Source of the DNA: Candidatus Aegiribacteria sp. MLS_C
Lineage (GTDB): Bacteria; Fermentibacterota; Fermentibacteria; Fermentibacterales; JCC-6
DNA length: 64,000 nt
Direction of reading: 5' to 3'
Assembly: GCA_002030045.1 (NCBI GenBank)
Contig: LQBI01000032.1
Coordinates: 124,001-188,000, forward strand
Part shown: piece after piece, positions 51,171-59,726 of the stretch
Layout of the letters: every line of letters begins with the position of its first letter
Position numbering within the stretch: position 1 is the stretch's first letter
Position numbers and translations under genes: made by a program
The notes under the pieces: generated by a model
The model's input: only the letters and a program-made list of their open reading frames with translations
The model's database searches: none
Told to the model about the DNA's origin: nothing

Positions 51171-54100
51171 CTAGCCGCAGCTGGGTTTGCTGTTCCTCCT
51201 GAAGTGCTTGTAGCACCCGAAGATGACGTATATGCAGGGCTCCACCACCAGTGTCAGGAGCGTTGCAACCACCATTCCGCCTATGACGGTGATCGCCATG
51301 GGCGACCAGTTCTCGGCGCCCTCGCCGAGACCCAGAGCAAGGGGCAGCATGGCCAGGATGGTGGTCAGCGCCGTCATCAGGATGGGCCGCATCCTTGTTG
51401 TTGCCGCCGCCACGATGGCCTCGGCTATCTCCATCCCCCTCCTTCTGAGCTGGTTAGCGTAGTCTACCATCACTATGCCGTTGTTCACCACGATGCCCGC
51501 CAGCATGAGCATGCCCACGATGGCCATCACCGAGAGGGGGGTCGAAGTCACGAAGAGACCCAGGGCCACGCCGATGAAGGCAAGGGGCAGGGTGAAGATG
51601 ATGATGAAGGGCTCGAGGAAGGACTCGAACTGGCCCGCCATGACCATGTAGACCAGGAAGGCGGCAACGATGATGGCTATGCCGAGGTACATGAAGGTCT
51701 CCCTCTGGTCCTCCATCTCGCCACCCATCTCGTACCTGAAGCCGGTTGTGTCCATTCCCCTCAGAGCGGACATGACCCTGGAAGCGACCGCCCCCAGGGA
51801 GGCTCCCCTGGCGACATCGCACGATATGGTCACCATCCTCGTCTGGTCGGTCCTGGTGATCACGTTGGAGATCATGCGCTGTTCCAGCCTGCCGAAGAAG
51901 ATCAGGGGCCTGCCCAGTACCGAAGCGTACTCCAGGTCCTCCCTGGAGTCCCTCATCTCCTCGGGAAGCCTTACATGTATGCCGAACTCCTCGTCGTCCT
52001 CCCGGTATACGCTGGCCTCGGTCCCCTGGAACGAGTACCTGACATCCATGGCTACCTGCCGGCTGGTGACTCCGGACAGGCCCATCCTCACGGGGTCGGG
52101 GACAAAGGAGTATTCCGGAATACGGTCCTCCATGGAGGTAGTCGGATCCACGACTCCGTCTATGGCGGACAGTCCGTCCCTGATCTCCTCCGCCTTCTCG
52201 TAGAGGCTCTCGAGGTTGTCGCCGTAGAGGGATATCTCGATGGCGGCCCCGCCCATCATGGCCATGCCGCCCTCGGTCGAGTAATCCACCCCCGGCATGC
52301 TCCTGAGCGCTTCCCTTATCCTGTCCCGGTATTCGAACATCGAGGTGCTCCGGCGGCTTGAAGGAGTGAGCCTGATCCTCATCATCGCCGCGTTGGAGCC
52401 GCTGGAACCGAATATTGCCATCACTCCCTCGGATTCTCCAACCGTGCTGAACACCGCCATGAGGTCCTCCGGGGCAACGATGGCCTGCACGGAGTCCTCC
52501 AGCGAACTCACGACCCGGTCGGTGACCTCCAGGCTGGTGCCGATGGGCAGCTCAATGTCCAGCATGAGGAAACCGTCGTCGGACTCGGGAAAGAATTCCG
52601 AGGGGAGCCTGCCCATGAGGAGCACGGCAAGTACGAAGGCCCCGGCTGTGGACAAGAGCACCAGCTTCTTGTGACTTATCGCCCACGACGCCAGCCGGCC
52701 GTACCTGCCCTCCAGTCTCTCCACCGACGACTGGAGCCTGGCGGGAACCGTCCCGGGCCTGTGACTCGGGACGAGCCTCCTGACCCATGAGGAGACCAGC
52801 GGTACAAGGCTCAGCGCAACGAAGAGGGATACGGTCAGACTGAAGGTGATGGTCAGCACCATCTCCTTGAAGAGCTGACCCGCCAGGCCGGGCACGAATA
52901 GTATGGGCACGAACACCGCCAGGGTGGTCATGGTGGATGCCGTTATGGCGTTGGATACCTCCAGGGCTCCGTTCACAGCTGCATCGATCGGGGACTCACC
53001 ACTCTCCCTGTGCCTGAAGATGTTCTCCAGCACGACTATGGAGTTGTCCACCAGCAGGCCGATGGCCAGGGCCAGTCCCGCAAGGGAGATGAGGTTCAGC
53101 TGTACGCCGGTGAAGTGCATCACCGCGAAGGTCACGAAGACGGATATGGGTATCGCCAGTCCCGCGATGGATGATCCCCTCCAGGAACGGAGGAAGAAGA
53201 GCAGCACCAGGAACGCCAGTATACTGGCCTCCACCGCGGTGTTGCCCAGGTTTCCGATGGCCATCTCGATGAATTCCGACTGGTCGAAGAGTATCACGGG
53301 TGTGAGCACTCCGCGATAGTCCCGCTCGATCTCGTCCAGCTGGTTCCGTATACTGGCGCACACGTTCACCGTGTTCGCATCGGAGCGCTTGTTCATGTAC
53401 ATGGAGATAGAGGGCTCGCCGTTGAACCTCACGTACTGCAGCACCTCGGCCTCTCCGTCCTCCACCGTGGCTATGTCCCTCAGCAGCACCGGGGTTGTGC
53501 CGTTCATTCCCACCACCAGCTGCTCGATCTCCTCGATGCTGTGGAAGGCCGACTCGATCCTGATGCTCATGTTGAGCCCGCCGGAATCGATCCTGCCCGC
53601 AGGGGTGTTGTTCCTTACTGCGGAGAGGACGCCCACCACCTGGGAGACCGTGATCCCGGTGTCCATCATGGCCTCCGGCCTTACGGTGACGTTGATCTGG
53701 CGCTCCCGTCCGCCCACCGTCACCGCGGAACCGACACCGTCGAGCCTGCTGAACAGCGGCTCTATCTCTTCGTGTATCAGCGTCCTGAGATCGAAATCGT
53801 TCAGTACCTCGCTGCTGAATCCCACGTACAGGACCGGCTGCATGCTGGGGTCCAGGGCGAATATCAGGGGTTCGCTGGCATCTTCGGGCAGCGCCGCCTC
53901 GAACATGTCCAGCTGTCTCCGGACGTCGGTCTCCGCCTGTTCCAGGCTGTGCCCCCAGTTGAACTCGGCGGTTACGACGCTTATGCCGGGACGGGAGGTG
54001 GAGGTTATCTTCTTCACGTTCGACACCCTGGCCAGAGCCTGCTCCAGTGGATCGGTGACCAGGTTCTCTATCTCCTCCGGTCCGGCACCCTCCATGGTGC

Positions 54101-54245
54101 TGAGGACCATTATCATCGGGAACTCCATGTCGGGATACATGTCCACTCCCAGCTGGGTCAAGCCGAATACCCCGGCTCCGAACACCCCGATGAAGAGCAT
54201 CAGGAAGGTGACCCGGCGGCGGACCGAGAGTTCCGGAAGCCTCAT
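51171..54245 (-). CDS. RND efflux pump, inner-membrane transporter (HAE1/AcrB family)
   Basis: This 1024-residue pump has the RND architecture of twelve helices and two large periplasmic loops. Examples are EIENLVTDPLEQALARVSNV near the N-terminus, the helix pair AGLALAIGLLVDNSIVVLEN with essential Asp, and VMAIVGMLMLAGIVVNNGIV in the second half. It exports drugs or lipids by proton antiport with the membrane-fusion and TolC partners encoded just upstream. The four genes overlap by 4 to 8 bases. Confidence 0.93.
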   Translation of the reverse strand: MRLPELSVRRRVTFLMLFIGVFGAGVFGLTQLGVDMYPDMEFPMIMVLSTMEGAGPEEIENLVTDPLEQALARVSNVKKITSTSRPGISVVTAEFNWGHSLEQAETDVRRQLDMFEAALPEDASEPLIFALDPSMQPVLYVGFSSEVLNDFDLRTLIHEEIEPLFSRLDGVGSAVTVGGRERQINVTVRPEAMMDTGITVSQVVGVLSAVRNNTPAGRIDSGGLNMSIRIESAFHSIEEIEQLVVGMNGTTPVLLRDIATVEDGEAEVLQYVRFNGEPSISMYMNKRSDANTVNVCASIRNQLDEIERDYRGVLTPVILFDQSEFIEMAIGNLGNTAVEASILAFLVLLFFLRSWRGSSIAGLAIPISVFVTFAVMHFTGVQLNLISLAGLALAIGLLVDNSIVVLENIFRHRESGESPIDAAVNGALEVSNAITASTMTTLAVFVPILFVPGLAGQLFKEMVLTITFSLTVSLFVALSLVPLVSSWVRRLVPSHRPGTVPARLQSSVERLEGRYGRLASWAISHKKLVLLSTAGAFVLAVLLMGRLPSEFFPESDDGFLMLDIELPIGTSLEVTDRVVSSLEDSVQAIVAPEDLMAVFSTVGESEGVMAIFGSSGSNAAMMRIRLTPSSRRSTSMFEYRDRIREALRSMPGVDYSTEGGMAMMGGAAIEISLYGDNLESLYEKAEEIRDGLSAIDGVVDPTTSMEDRIPEYSFVPDPVRMGLSGVTSRQVAMDVRYSFQGTEASVYREDDEEFGIHVRLPEEMRDSREDLEYASVLGRPLIFFGRLEQRMISNVITRTDQTRMVTISCDVARGASLGAVASRVMSALRGMDTTGFRYEMGGEMEDQRETFMYLGIAIIVAAFLVYMVMAGQFESFLEPFIIIFTLPLAFIGVALGLFVTSTPLSVMAIVGMLMLAGIVVNNGIVMVDYANQLRRRGMEIAEAIVAAATTRMRPILMTALTTILAMLPLALGLGEGAENWSPMAITVIGGMVVATLLTLVVEPCIYVIFGCYKHFRRNSKPSCG

Positions 54246-55333
54246 CGTTCCACCACTTCAACCTTCGCCCCGTCCTGAAGCATCGACTGACCGCGGACCA
54301 CCAGAGAATCACCGAAGGAAAGACCTCCGGTCACCTCAACACTGCCGTCGCTGGATATTCCCACCTCGACGTCCCTTATGACGGCGACCCCGTTCTCGAT
54401 CACCGCAACCTGGAAACCCCTCTGGGTCCTTCTGAGCACCGACTCCTCCACTACCACGGTGTTTTCCCGGGTCTCGGTGAGGACGGCCACCCTTCCGGCC
54501 ATGCCGGGCCTCAGACGGCCCCTGGTCTCGTCGAACCTCACCTCGACAGGTACAAGGCCGCTCGTTCGGTCAACGGTGCCCGAGGCTGATGTCACGATGC
54601 CGGGGAACGACTCGTTGTCCAGGGCGCCCACGGTGATGTAGGCAGGAAGACCGGGGCTGAGCTTCAGAAGGTCCTCCTCCGGAAGCAGTATTCTCGCCAC
54701 GATGGCCGAATTGCTGGATATGGAGACAAGGGGCGTATTCGCGGAGGAATTGCCCTCCCTGGCCCATATCCTTCCGATGCGTCCATCGAAGGGTGCCGTT
54801 ATCCAGGAATTCTCCCTCGCTGTCCTGGCCTGGGCGTATCCGGCCCTGGCCTGGCTCAGCTGGGCCTGGGCCGCTTCCAGGGCCGCTCCGGCGGACTCCA
54901 CCTGCTGCGCGCTGGCCCCTCCGGCCTCGTACAGTGACTGCAGACGCTGGTAGTTGCTCTCGGCGTTGTCCACATTTGCCTGGGCAGCGCCAATGCTTGC
55001 CACGGCGCTGGCGGTGCCGGCGCTGGCCTGCTGGTCGGTGTTGAGCCGCACGAGCCTCTCCCCCGCCGTCACGCTGTCACCCTCGGAGACCATCACTTCC
55101 TCGACCTTTCCCGGGGTCATGGCGTAGATGAGGGCTTCCTCGATACCCTCTACCCTGGCGCTGGCGTACGCCACACTGGATATCTCCCCGGGCTGCACCA
55201 CCTCCGCCGAAACCCTTACCGGGGGCCTCTCCTCGGACTGACTTTCCGGGCGCCTGCCGCAGAGGACCATGGATGCCGCCGCCACGACGAAAACAACAGC
55301 AAGTACTATCCCGACGGGTTTCTTACTACTCAT
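54242..55333 (-). CDS. RND efflux periplasmic adaptor (membrane-fusion protein)
   Basis: This 363-residue HlyD-type adaptor has an N-terminal anchor (GIVLAVVFVVAAASMVL), lipoyl-like halves (GKVEEVMVSEGDSVTAGERL and APFDGRIGRIWAREGN) around an Ala/Gln-rich coiled coil, and a beta-barrel ending SMLQDGAKVEVVER. It links the RND pump to TolC in the periplasm. It overlaps both neighbours. Confidence 0.92.
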   Translation of the reverse strand: MSSKKPVGIVLAVVFVVAAASMVLCGRRPESQSEERPPVRVSAEVVQPGEISSVAYASARVEGIEEALIYAMTPGKVEEVMVSEGDSVTAGERLVRLNTDQQASAGTASAVASIGAAQANVDNAESNYQRLQSLYEAGGASAQQVESAGAALEAAQAQLSQARAGYAQARTARENSWITAPFDGRIGRIWAREGNSSANTPLVSISSNSAIVARILLPEEDLLKLSPGLPAYITVGALDNESFPGIVTSASGTVDRTSGLVPVEVRFDETRGRLRPGMAGRVAVLTETRENTVVVEESVLRRTQRGFQVAVIENGVAVIRDVEVGISSDGSVEVTGGLSFGDSLVVRGQSMLQDGAKVEVVER

Positions 55334-56636
55334 CCGTATATCCTTCCATCAGGCCGACGGCCCTCATCAGTTCCGCCTCGGTGGTCCTGAGGTCGAAGAG
55401 TGCCATGGCGTGGTTGGTCCTGGCACTGGTGAGGGCCAGGAAAGCCTGGTCCATGTCCAGCCTGGTGATCATTCCGCCCTCGTAGGACACCCTGGCTATT
55501 TCCGCTCCCTCCGCTGCCTGTTCCACGGTGGAACAGGTGGCCTCGGCGCTCTCCCTGGCAGCCCGGAGGTCGTTCCAGGCGGATATGAGAGATAGTTCGG
55601 CCGCCTGCCTGAGACTCCTCGCGGAGACTTCGGAAGCGGTCCTCTCAGCCCTGGCGGAGTTGAAGCCGGCTATGTCCGAAAAACCATTGAAGAGGGGCAC
55701 CTGCAGGGCTATGGAAGCCGTCAGGTCCCTCTCGTAGTCATCAAGCCCGAATTCCATGTCGCTCCTGGCGGCCTGATAGTTCAGACTGGTCTGGAAGACA
55801 AGCTGCGGTGCGAAGGATGATCTTGCCATGTCCACTCCAGCCTCCCCCACGAGCTCGAGCTGCTCCGCCACCCGGAGGTCCGGGCTGTTGGCCAGCATCA
55901 TTCCCCTTGCTTCGTCCAGGCTTGCGGGCAGGCCCGGTACAGGCTCTGAATCAAGGCTGCCCTCAACCTGGAAGACGTCACCCGGGTCCCGGCCAAGAGC
56001 AACGGCTAAACCTGCCACTGCGTTCTCCAGAGCGTTCTCCGCCGCGATGAGGTCCGGGTTCCTGTTCTCCCAGGCAACCCTGCTCTGCAGAAGCTCGAAC
56101 CTCGATATCGTTCCCGCCTCGTGCTTGAGCCGGGCCAGCCTGTATCCCTCCTCGGCTATTCCCATCGCTTCCCTGGAGACATCCATCATCTCCTGCGCAA
56201 GGAGCACCCCGTAGAAAGCCTGTACGACCTGTACCACAGCATCCATCTCCGAGACCCTGGCGAGGTTCAGGGAGAGGTCCTCGGCCCTGGAGGCGAGCCT
56301 GGACCCTGCCGGGCCCTGGGCGACGAACACGGGGACGCTGACGGACAGACCCGCCAGGGAAGCGTACTCCGAACCCATCGGTATGGAGCCCATTCCGGGA
56401 ATGGTCATCTCCTGGACGTCCCAGTCCCTCGAGAAGACCAGCTGCCCGGTCACACGGGGAAGGAACCATAGGTCGGCGCTTCGGCTGTCCCAGACGGCGC
56501 TCTCGTAATCCATCCGCGCCGACTGCAGGTCGCCCCTGTTCTGCAGCGCGGTATCAACGGCCTCCTGCAGCGTAATGGCCCATACGGGGGCTGCGGCCAG
56601 CAGCATAAGGGATATTGACTTCATAATGTCGATCAT
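55326..56636 (-). CDS. TolC-family outer-membrane efflux protein
   Basis: This 436-residue protein has a signal peptide (SISLMLLAAAPVWAI) and the two TolC repeats: long helical stretches such as RSADLWFLPRVTGQLVFSRD and LQVPLFNGFSDIAGFNSARA, with many Ala/Glu coiled-coil segments. It provides the outer-membrane duct for the pump. Its ATG overlaps the tetR stop (ATGA). Confidence 0.9.
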   Translation of the reverse strand: MIDIMKSISLMLLAAAPVWAITLQEAVDTALQNRGDLQSARMDYESAVWDSRSADLWFLPRVTGQLVFSRDWDVQEMTIPGMGSIPMGSEYASLAGLSVSVPVFVAQGPAGSRLASRAEDLSLNLARVSEMDAVVQVVQAFYGVLLAQEMMDVSREAMGIAEEGYRLARLKHEAGTISRFELLQSRVAWENRNPDLIAAENALENAVAGLAVALGRDPGDVFQVEGSLDSEPVPGLPASLDEARGMMLANSPDLRVAEQLELVGEAGVDMARSSFAPQLVFQTSLNYQAARSDMEFGLDDYERDLTASIALQVPLFNGFSDIAGFNSARAERTASEVSARSLRQAAELSLISAWNDLRAARESAEATCSTVEQAAEGAEIARVSYEGGMITRLDMDQAFLALTSARTNHAMALFDLRTTEAELMRAVGLMEGYTDE

Positions 56637-57223
56637 TCCTCTCTGATCGCGGAGATGCCACTGAAGATTATGTCCACTACCTCCGCCGGGTCCAGCTCCT
56701 CCTGGTCGCAGAGCCGGTTGGTCCTCTTGACCGTATAGGAGACAAGAAGGGAGTTCAGCATCATCATGACTATCTGCCTGTTGACACCCGGGACCACCTC
56801 ACCCCTCTCCTCGGCCCGGTCGAACATGGGGTCCACGAACTCCATCCTCATCACGTCGAATTCCTCCTGGATCTCGTTTATCAGCATTCCGATGTTGGGA
56901 TCCGTGATAATGGACATGAACGCGCTGGTTATGCCGGGATTCTCCTCTATGAACCGGATCCTGAAGTCTACGTACTTCACCAGGTTCTCCCTGAGACTGC
57001 GTTCAGGGTCGTAGAGCCTCCGGGTCATCTCCCTGGCCATCTTCAGGAGGTGCTCGGCCAGGGCCCTGTAGTAACCCTCCTTGTTGCTGAAATAGTAGTA
57101 GATCATGGGTTTCGATACCCCGGACCTGTCGGCCACCTGGTCCATGGATATCTCGGAGAAGGTCTTCTCCGATAGAAGCTGGATCCCGGCTTCCAGCAGC
57201 CTGTCCCTGTTGTCACCGATCAA
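56633..57223 (-). CDS. TetR-family repressor of the efflux operon
   Basis: This 196-residue regulator has an N-terminal helix-turn-helix (EISMDQVADRSGVSKPMIYY then YFSNKEGYYRAL) and a helical ligand domain. It is the first gene of the efflux operon, so it is probably autoregulated. The promoter directly upstream contains an imperfect palindrome that overlaps the -10 box. Confidence 0.9.
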   Translation of the reverse strand: MIGDNRDRLLEAGIQLLSEKTFSEISMDQVADRSGVSKPMIYYYFSNKEGYYRALAEHLLKMAREMTRRLYDPERSLRENLVKYVDFRIRFIEENPGITSAFMSIITDPNIGMLINEIQEEFDVMRMEFVDPMFDRAEERGEVVPGVNRQIVMMMLNSLLVSYTVKRTNRLCDQEELDPAEVVDIIFSGISAIREE

Positions 57224-57259
57224 ATCTGGACCTCCAGTTACGCTTCATTGTGAGAGAGT

Positions 57260-57287
57260 ATTCTACCTACTGGTAAGTAAAAGTCAA
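57260..57287 (-). promoter_or_regulatory. Promoter of tetR-efflux operon with embedded TetR operator
   Basis: On the minus strand TTGACT (57287-57282), a 16-base spacer and TAGAAT (57265-57260) form a good sigma-70-type promoter 37 bases before tetR. The palindrome TACTTACCAGTAGGTA (57264-57279), symmetric at 12 of 16 positions, covers the spacer and the edge of the -10 box, as expected for a TetR operator blocking polymerase. Confidence 0.7.
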
Positions 57288-57622
57288 GGGAGCAGGCTCT
57301 CAATACACTCCATATATTTGAATTGCATATATTTACCTTGAAGGAGCCTGAATAATCAGCATCTAGGACCGGAATCCCGAAGAACCGTCAGCCGAGTACC
57401 GGCCGGAGTGCGCATTCCAGATCCGGAAGCCGGTGCGCGGACAAGGTACCTGACGGGTCGAGTCCTTCAGGGATCGAATCGAAATGGTCCGATCCGTGAC
57501 ATCGGACACCTTTGGGGACATGTTCCCGTATGGTGCGCGACGGGAAATGCAGGTCATCGGCCGCAATCTTCAGCCGGCCGAAAATTCCGGTCGTTGGATC
57601 CACCGGTGGAGAAGGGCAACAA
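57288..57622. other. Intergenic region, no supported gene
   Basis: After the efflux promoter there is an AT-rich patch (57300-57350) and then GC-rich sequence with inverted repeats, including gtccgat / atcggac at 57486-57506. The track ORFs that start here are upstream extensions of the hypothetical gene at 57623 or antisense to it. Confidence 0.4.
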
Positions 57623-58198
57623 GTGACAGTTTACGGGGACAGGGCCAGGTTCCTCAGGATCGTGGGCAGTCATTTGCAGAGGTACCCCATGATGCAGCGG
57701 TGCGACCTGTACAAGCTCCTCCACCAGGCGGTCACGGGCAGCGGACACGCCATAATCGATGAGTATGAAGCAGGCAACAGTTTTTACAGGGAGATCGACG
57801 GACTTCCGGCAGGTCCTCCCGAACCCATTCTCGACATCATCTCCGACGACGGTTCCATGGCAAGGATCAACCTGAGGCCCTACATCGCTGCCGAAGGAGA
57901 CACGGACAGCCTGCTCAGGGCCTTCCTTAAGACCTCGGAAGTTTTCGAGGAAAGGAAGGAAAAGCTTGGGATGTACCGGGACTGGCTGAGTGACATGTCC
58001 AGGAACGGCCAGCTGCCCGGATCGCTTGCCGGCATGGAGGATCACATCCGGTCGATGGAGCGGGACGGTTATCCGGCGGTTCACCATTCCCGGGTCTACA
58101 GGGAAAGGTATGCCCCCGCCTACCGTATCATTCTGTCAGAACTGACAGGAACGCTCTCCATATTCCCCGGCGAGCCACTTTCTCCAGGTCTCCGCTGA
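57623..58198 (+). CDS. Hypothetical cytoplasmic protein
   Basis: This 191-residue protein starts GTG at 57623 after ggagaagg. It has no signal or membrane helix and looks helical and charged. Segments such as MMQRCDLYKLLHQAVTGSGH and VYRERYAPAYRIILSEL show regular helix patterns but I recognise no family. Its last 71 bases overlap the convergent secreted-protein gene. Prodigal-style callers might prefer 57512, but that lead has poor coding character. Confidence 0.55.
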   Translation: MTVYGDRARFLRIVGSHLQRYPMMQRCDLYKLLHQAVTGSGHAIIDEYEAGNSFYREIDGLPAGPPEPILDIISDDGSMARINLRPYIAAEGDTDSLLRAFLKTSEVFEERKEKLGMYRDWLSDMSRNGQLPGSLAGMEDHIRSMERDGYPAVHHSRVYRERYAPAYRIILSELTGTLSIFPGEPLSPGLR

Positions 58199-58727
58199 CG
58201 GAAACCTCCACTGCACTGATCCAGCCGACGCAGGACCGCGGGGCGGGTCCCCGGGCCAGGTCCACCAGGTACCATTCCCCGGTTCGGAAGACAATCGCTG
58301 CTGCTGACGTCTGCGGCATCGTCCCGGTAACCGGGGACATGATGTCCGGAAGGCTGTGGACCTCCACCGGATAGAAGGACTGTGCGTAGGTGACCCCGGC
58401 CTCGGGAGCCCATACCACGGGCAGCAGGGAGGTATCGACCTCCGTGGTGAACCGGGTGCCCGGAGGGATCCACCTGTAACGGAAACTCCCCGCGTTGCCC
58501 GCCTGTGCGGTTCCGGGGTCGAAACCCGTCCATCCGGAGGAGGTCCTGGCGCAGGCCTGTACACTGTCACCGCCCTCCACCGGGGCAAAGACATCGGAGA
58601 GGGTGTCCGGTCTCGAGTACGTGACCGAAGGCCCCTGGAAGACCAGCACGGTGGAGGATGAGGATCCCGGACCGTCCGGTGCCGAAGACACGTTCAGCAG
58701 AACGACGAGCACATATGCGGTAACCAT
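58128..58727 (-). CDS. Secreted hypothetical protein
   Basis: This 199-residue protein has an N-terminal signal (MVTAYVLVVLLNVSSAPDG) and a short Ser-rich linker. The body is rich in Thr, Val and aromatic residues (FRYRWIPPGTRFTTEVDTSL, FRTGEWYLVDLARGPAPRSC), like small beta-barrel or SH3-like periplasmic domains, though I cannot name one. It lies 75 bases downstream of the GCS2-type gene on the same strand. Confidence 0.6.
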   Translation of the reverse strand: MVTAYVLVVLLNVSSAPDGPGSSSSTVLVFQGPSVTYSRPDTLSDVFAPVEGGDSVQACARTSSGWTGFDPGTAQAGNAGSFRYRWIPPGTRFTTEVDTSLLPVVWAPEAGVTYAQSFYPVEVHSLPDIMSPVTGTMPQTSAAAIVFRTGEWYLVDLARGPAPRSCVGWISAVEVSVSGDLEKVARRGIWRAFLSVLTE

Positions 58728-58802
58728 CGCTGCCTGTCCTTCACTTTTGTGTTCAGAGCCGAACGATGATAAGCAGGGTCCACCGAAGCCGCAACTTCCG
58801 GT

Positions 58803-59726
58803 TCAGCTGACGCTCTCGCACCTTTCCACGAATTCCTCCCACGCTTCCCTGAATTCGCTCAGAGGCCTGCTGTCCGGCGTCCTCAGCTCCAGAGTGCCGC
58901 CCTTGACGTTCACCCGCACGTCGGTGAACATCGTCGTGAGATGGTCCAGGAAATCATCGAAGTCCCAACCGGGGACGGTCCCGAAGACCCTTCCGCTGGT
59001 GAACTCAACCGCCTTCATGGCCTGTTCCACTATGCAGCGGATTATGGAGCCAGCATCCCTTGGTCTCCGTCCTGAGGGCAGACCGCACCTGCAGCTGTCG
59101 GTCCCGCTCCAGACTTCCCTCCTGGCGGAGGACATGCCCAGTGTCTCACCGGAGGCCATCCTGCAGAACTCTGCGTAGAGCGACTCCAGGTCCTCCGGCG
59201 AGGTTATCGCCGCATGCATGTGGATCGCCGCCGTGCCCTTCATCATGTCCGGACCCCTATCGTCCACCGACATGAACCTCTCGTGCATCAGAGAATACCT
59301 CGAAGATGAAAGCAGCAGGGGGGCGCCGTGGCGTCCGGGAATGAAATCGGTGCCAAGATACCTTATTCCCGTGGTCTTCTCTATGTCCTCGTTCATCGAG
59401 GATATCCAGGCCAGCACCTCCTCCAGCATCCGGCGGTCGGCTGCCCTGATGGGAGGGCTCAGGTACTCGATCTGGCCGCCCGGCTCGAAGGCCACCTGTC
59501 TCCGGCCCATCGTGAAACCTGCTCCGGATGCCACGTAGCCGCGATCCAGCAGGAACGCCCGGAGAAGGTCCATGTCCTCGGGAAACAGTATCCTGTGGGG
59601 CAGGAACTCGTACTCGAATCCGTAGCTCCTGGGAGGGCGGTTCCCCCTGGACAGGAGCAGTTCCAGCAGCCTGTCGGCGTACTGCGCTGTCATTCTTTCC
59701 GGAAAGTCTCCACGGGCAGTGTTCAT
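58803..59726 (-). CDS. GCS2-family glutamate-cysteine-ligase-like enzyme
   Basis: This 307-residue protein has the GCS2 features RSYGFEYEFLPHRILFPEDM, FEPGGQIEYLSPPIRAADRR, TTGIRYLGTDFIPGRHG and TAAIHMHAAI, and ends LELRTPDSRPLSEFREAWEE. GCS2 enzymes (EgtA, plant-type GCL, YbdK) join an amino acid to the gamma-carboxyl of glutamate using ATP. The length is shorter than EgtA (about 430) and nearer the YbdK-like forms. It overlaps the upstream asparagine-synthetase gene by four bases, pointing to a joint pathway that makes an amidated gamma-glutamyl compound. Confidence 0.7.
   Translation of the reverse strand: MNTARGDFPERMTAQYADRLLELLLSRGNRPPRSYGFEYEFLPHRILFPEDMDLLRAFLLDRGYVASGAGFTMGRRQVAFEPGGQIEYLSPPIRAADRRMLEEVLAWISSMNEDIEKTTGIRYLGTDFIPGRHGAPLLLSSSRYSLMHERFMSVDDRGPDMMKGTAAIHMHAAITSPEDLESLYAEFCRMASGETLGMSSARREVWSGTDSCRCGLPSGRRPRDAGSIIRCIVEQAMKAVEFTSGRVFGTVPGWDFDDFLDHLTTMFTDVRVNVKGGTLELRTPDSRPLSEFREAWEEFVERCESVS

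Noticed and set aside
51204-52361. 385-residue plus-strand ORF
   Set aside because: It is a His-rich antisense shadow of the RND pump gene.
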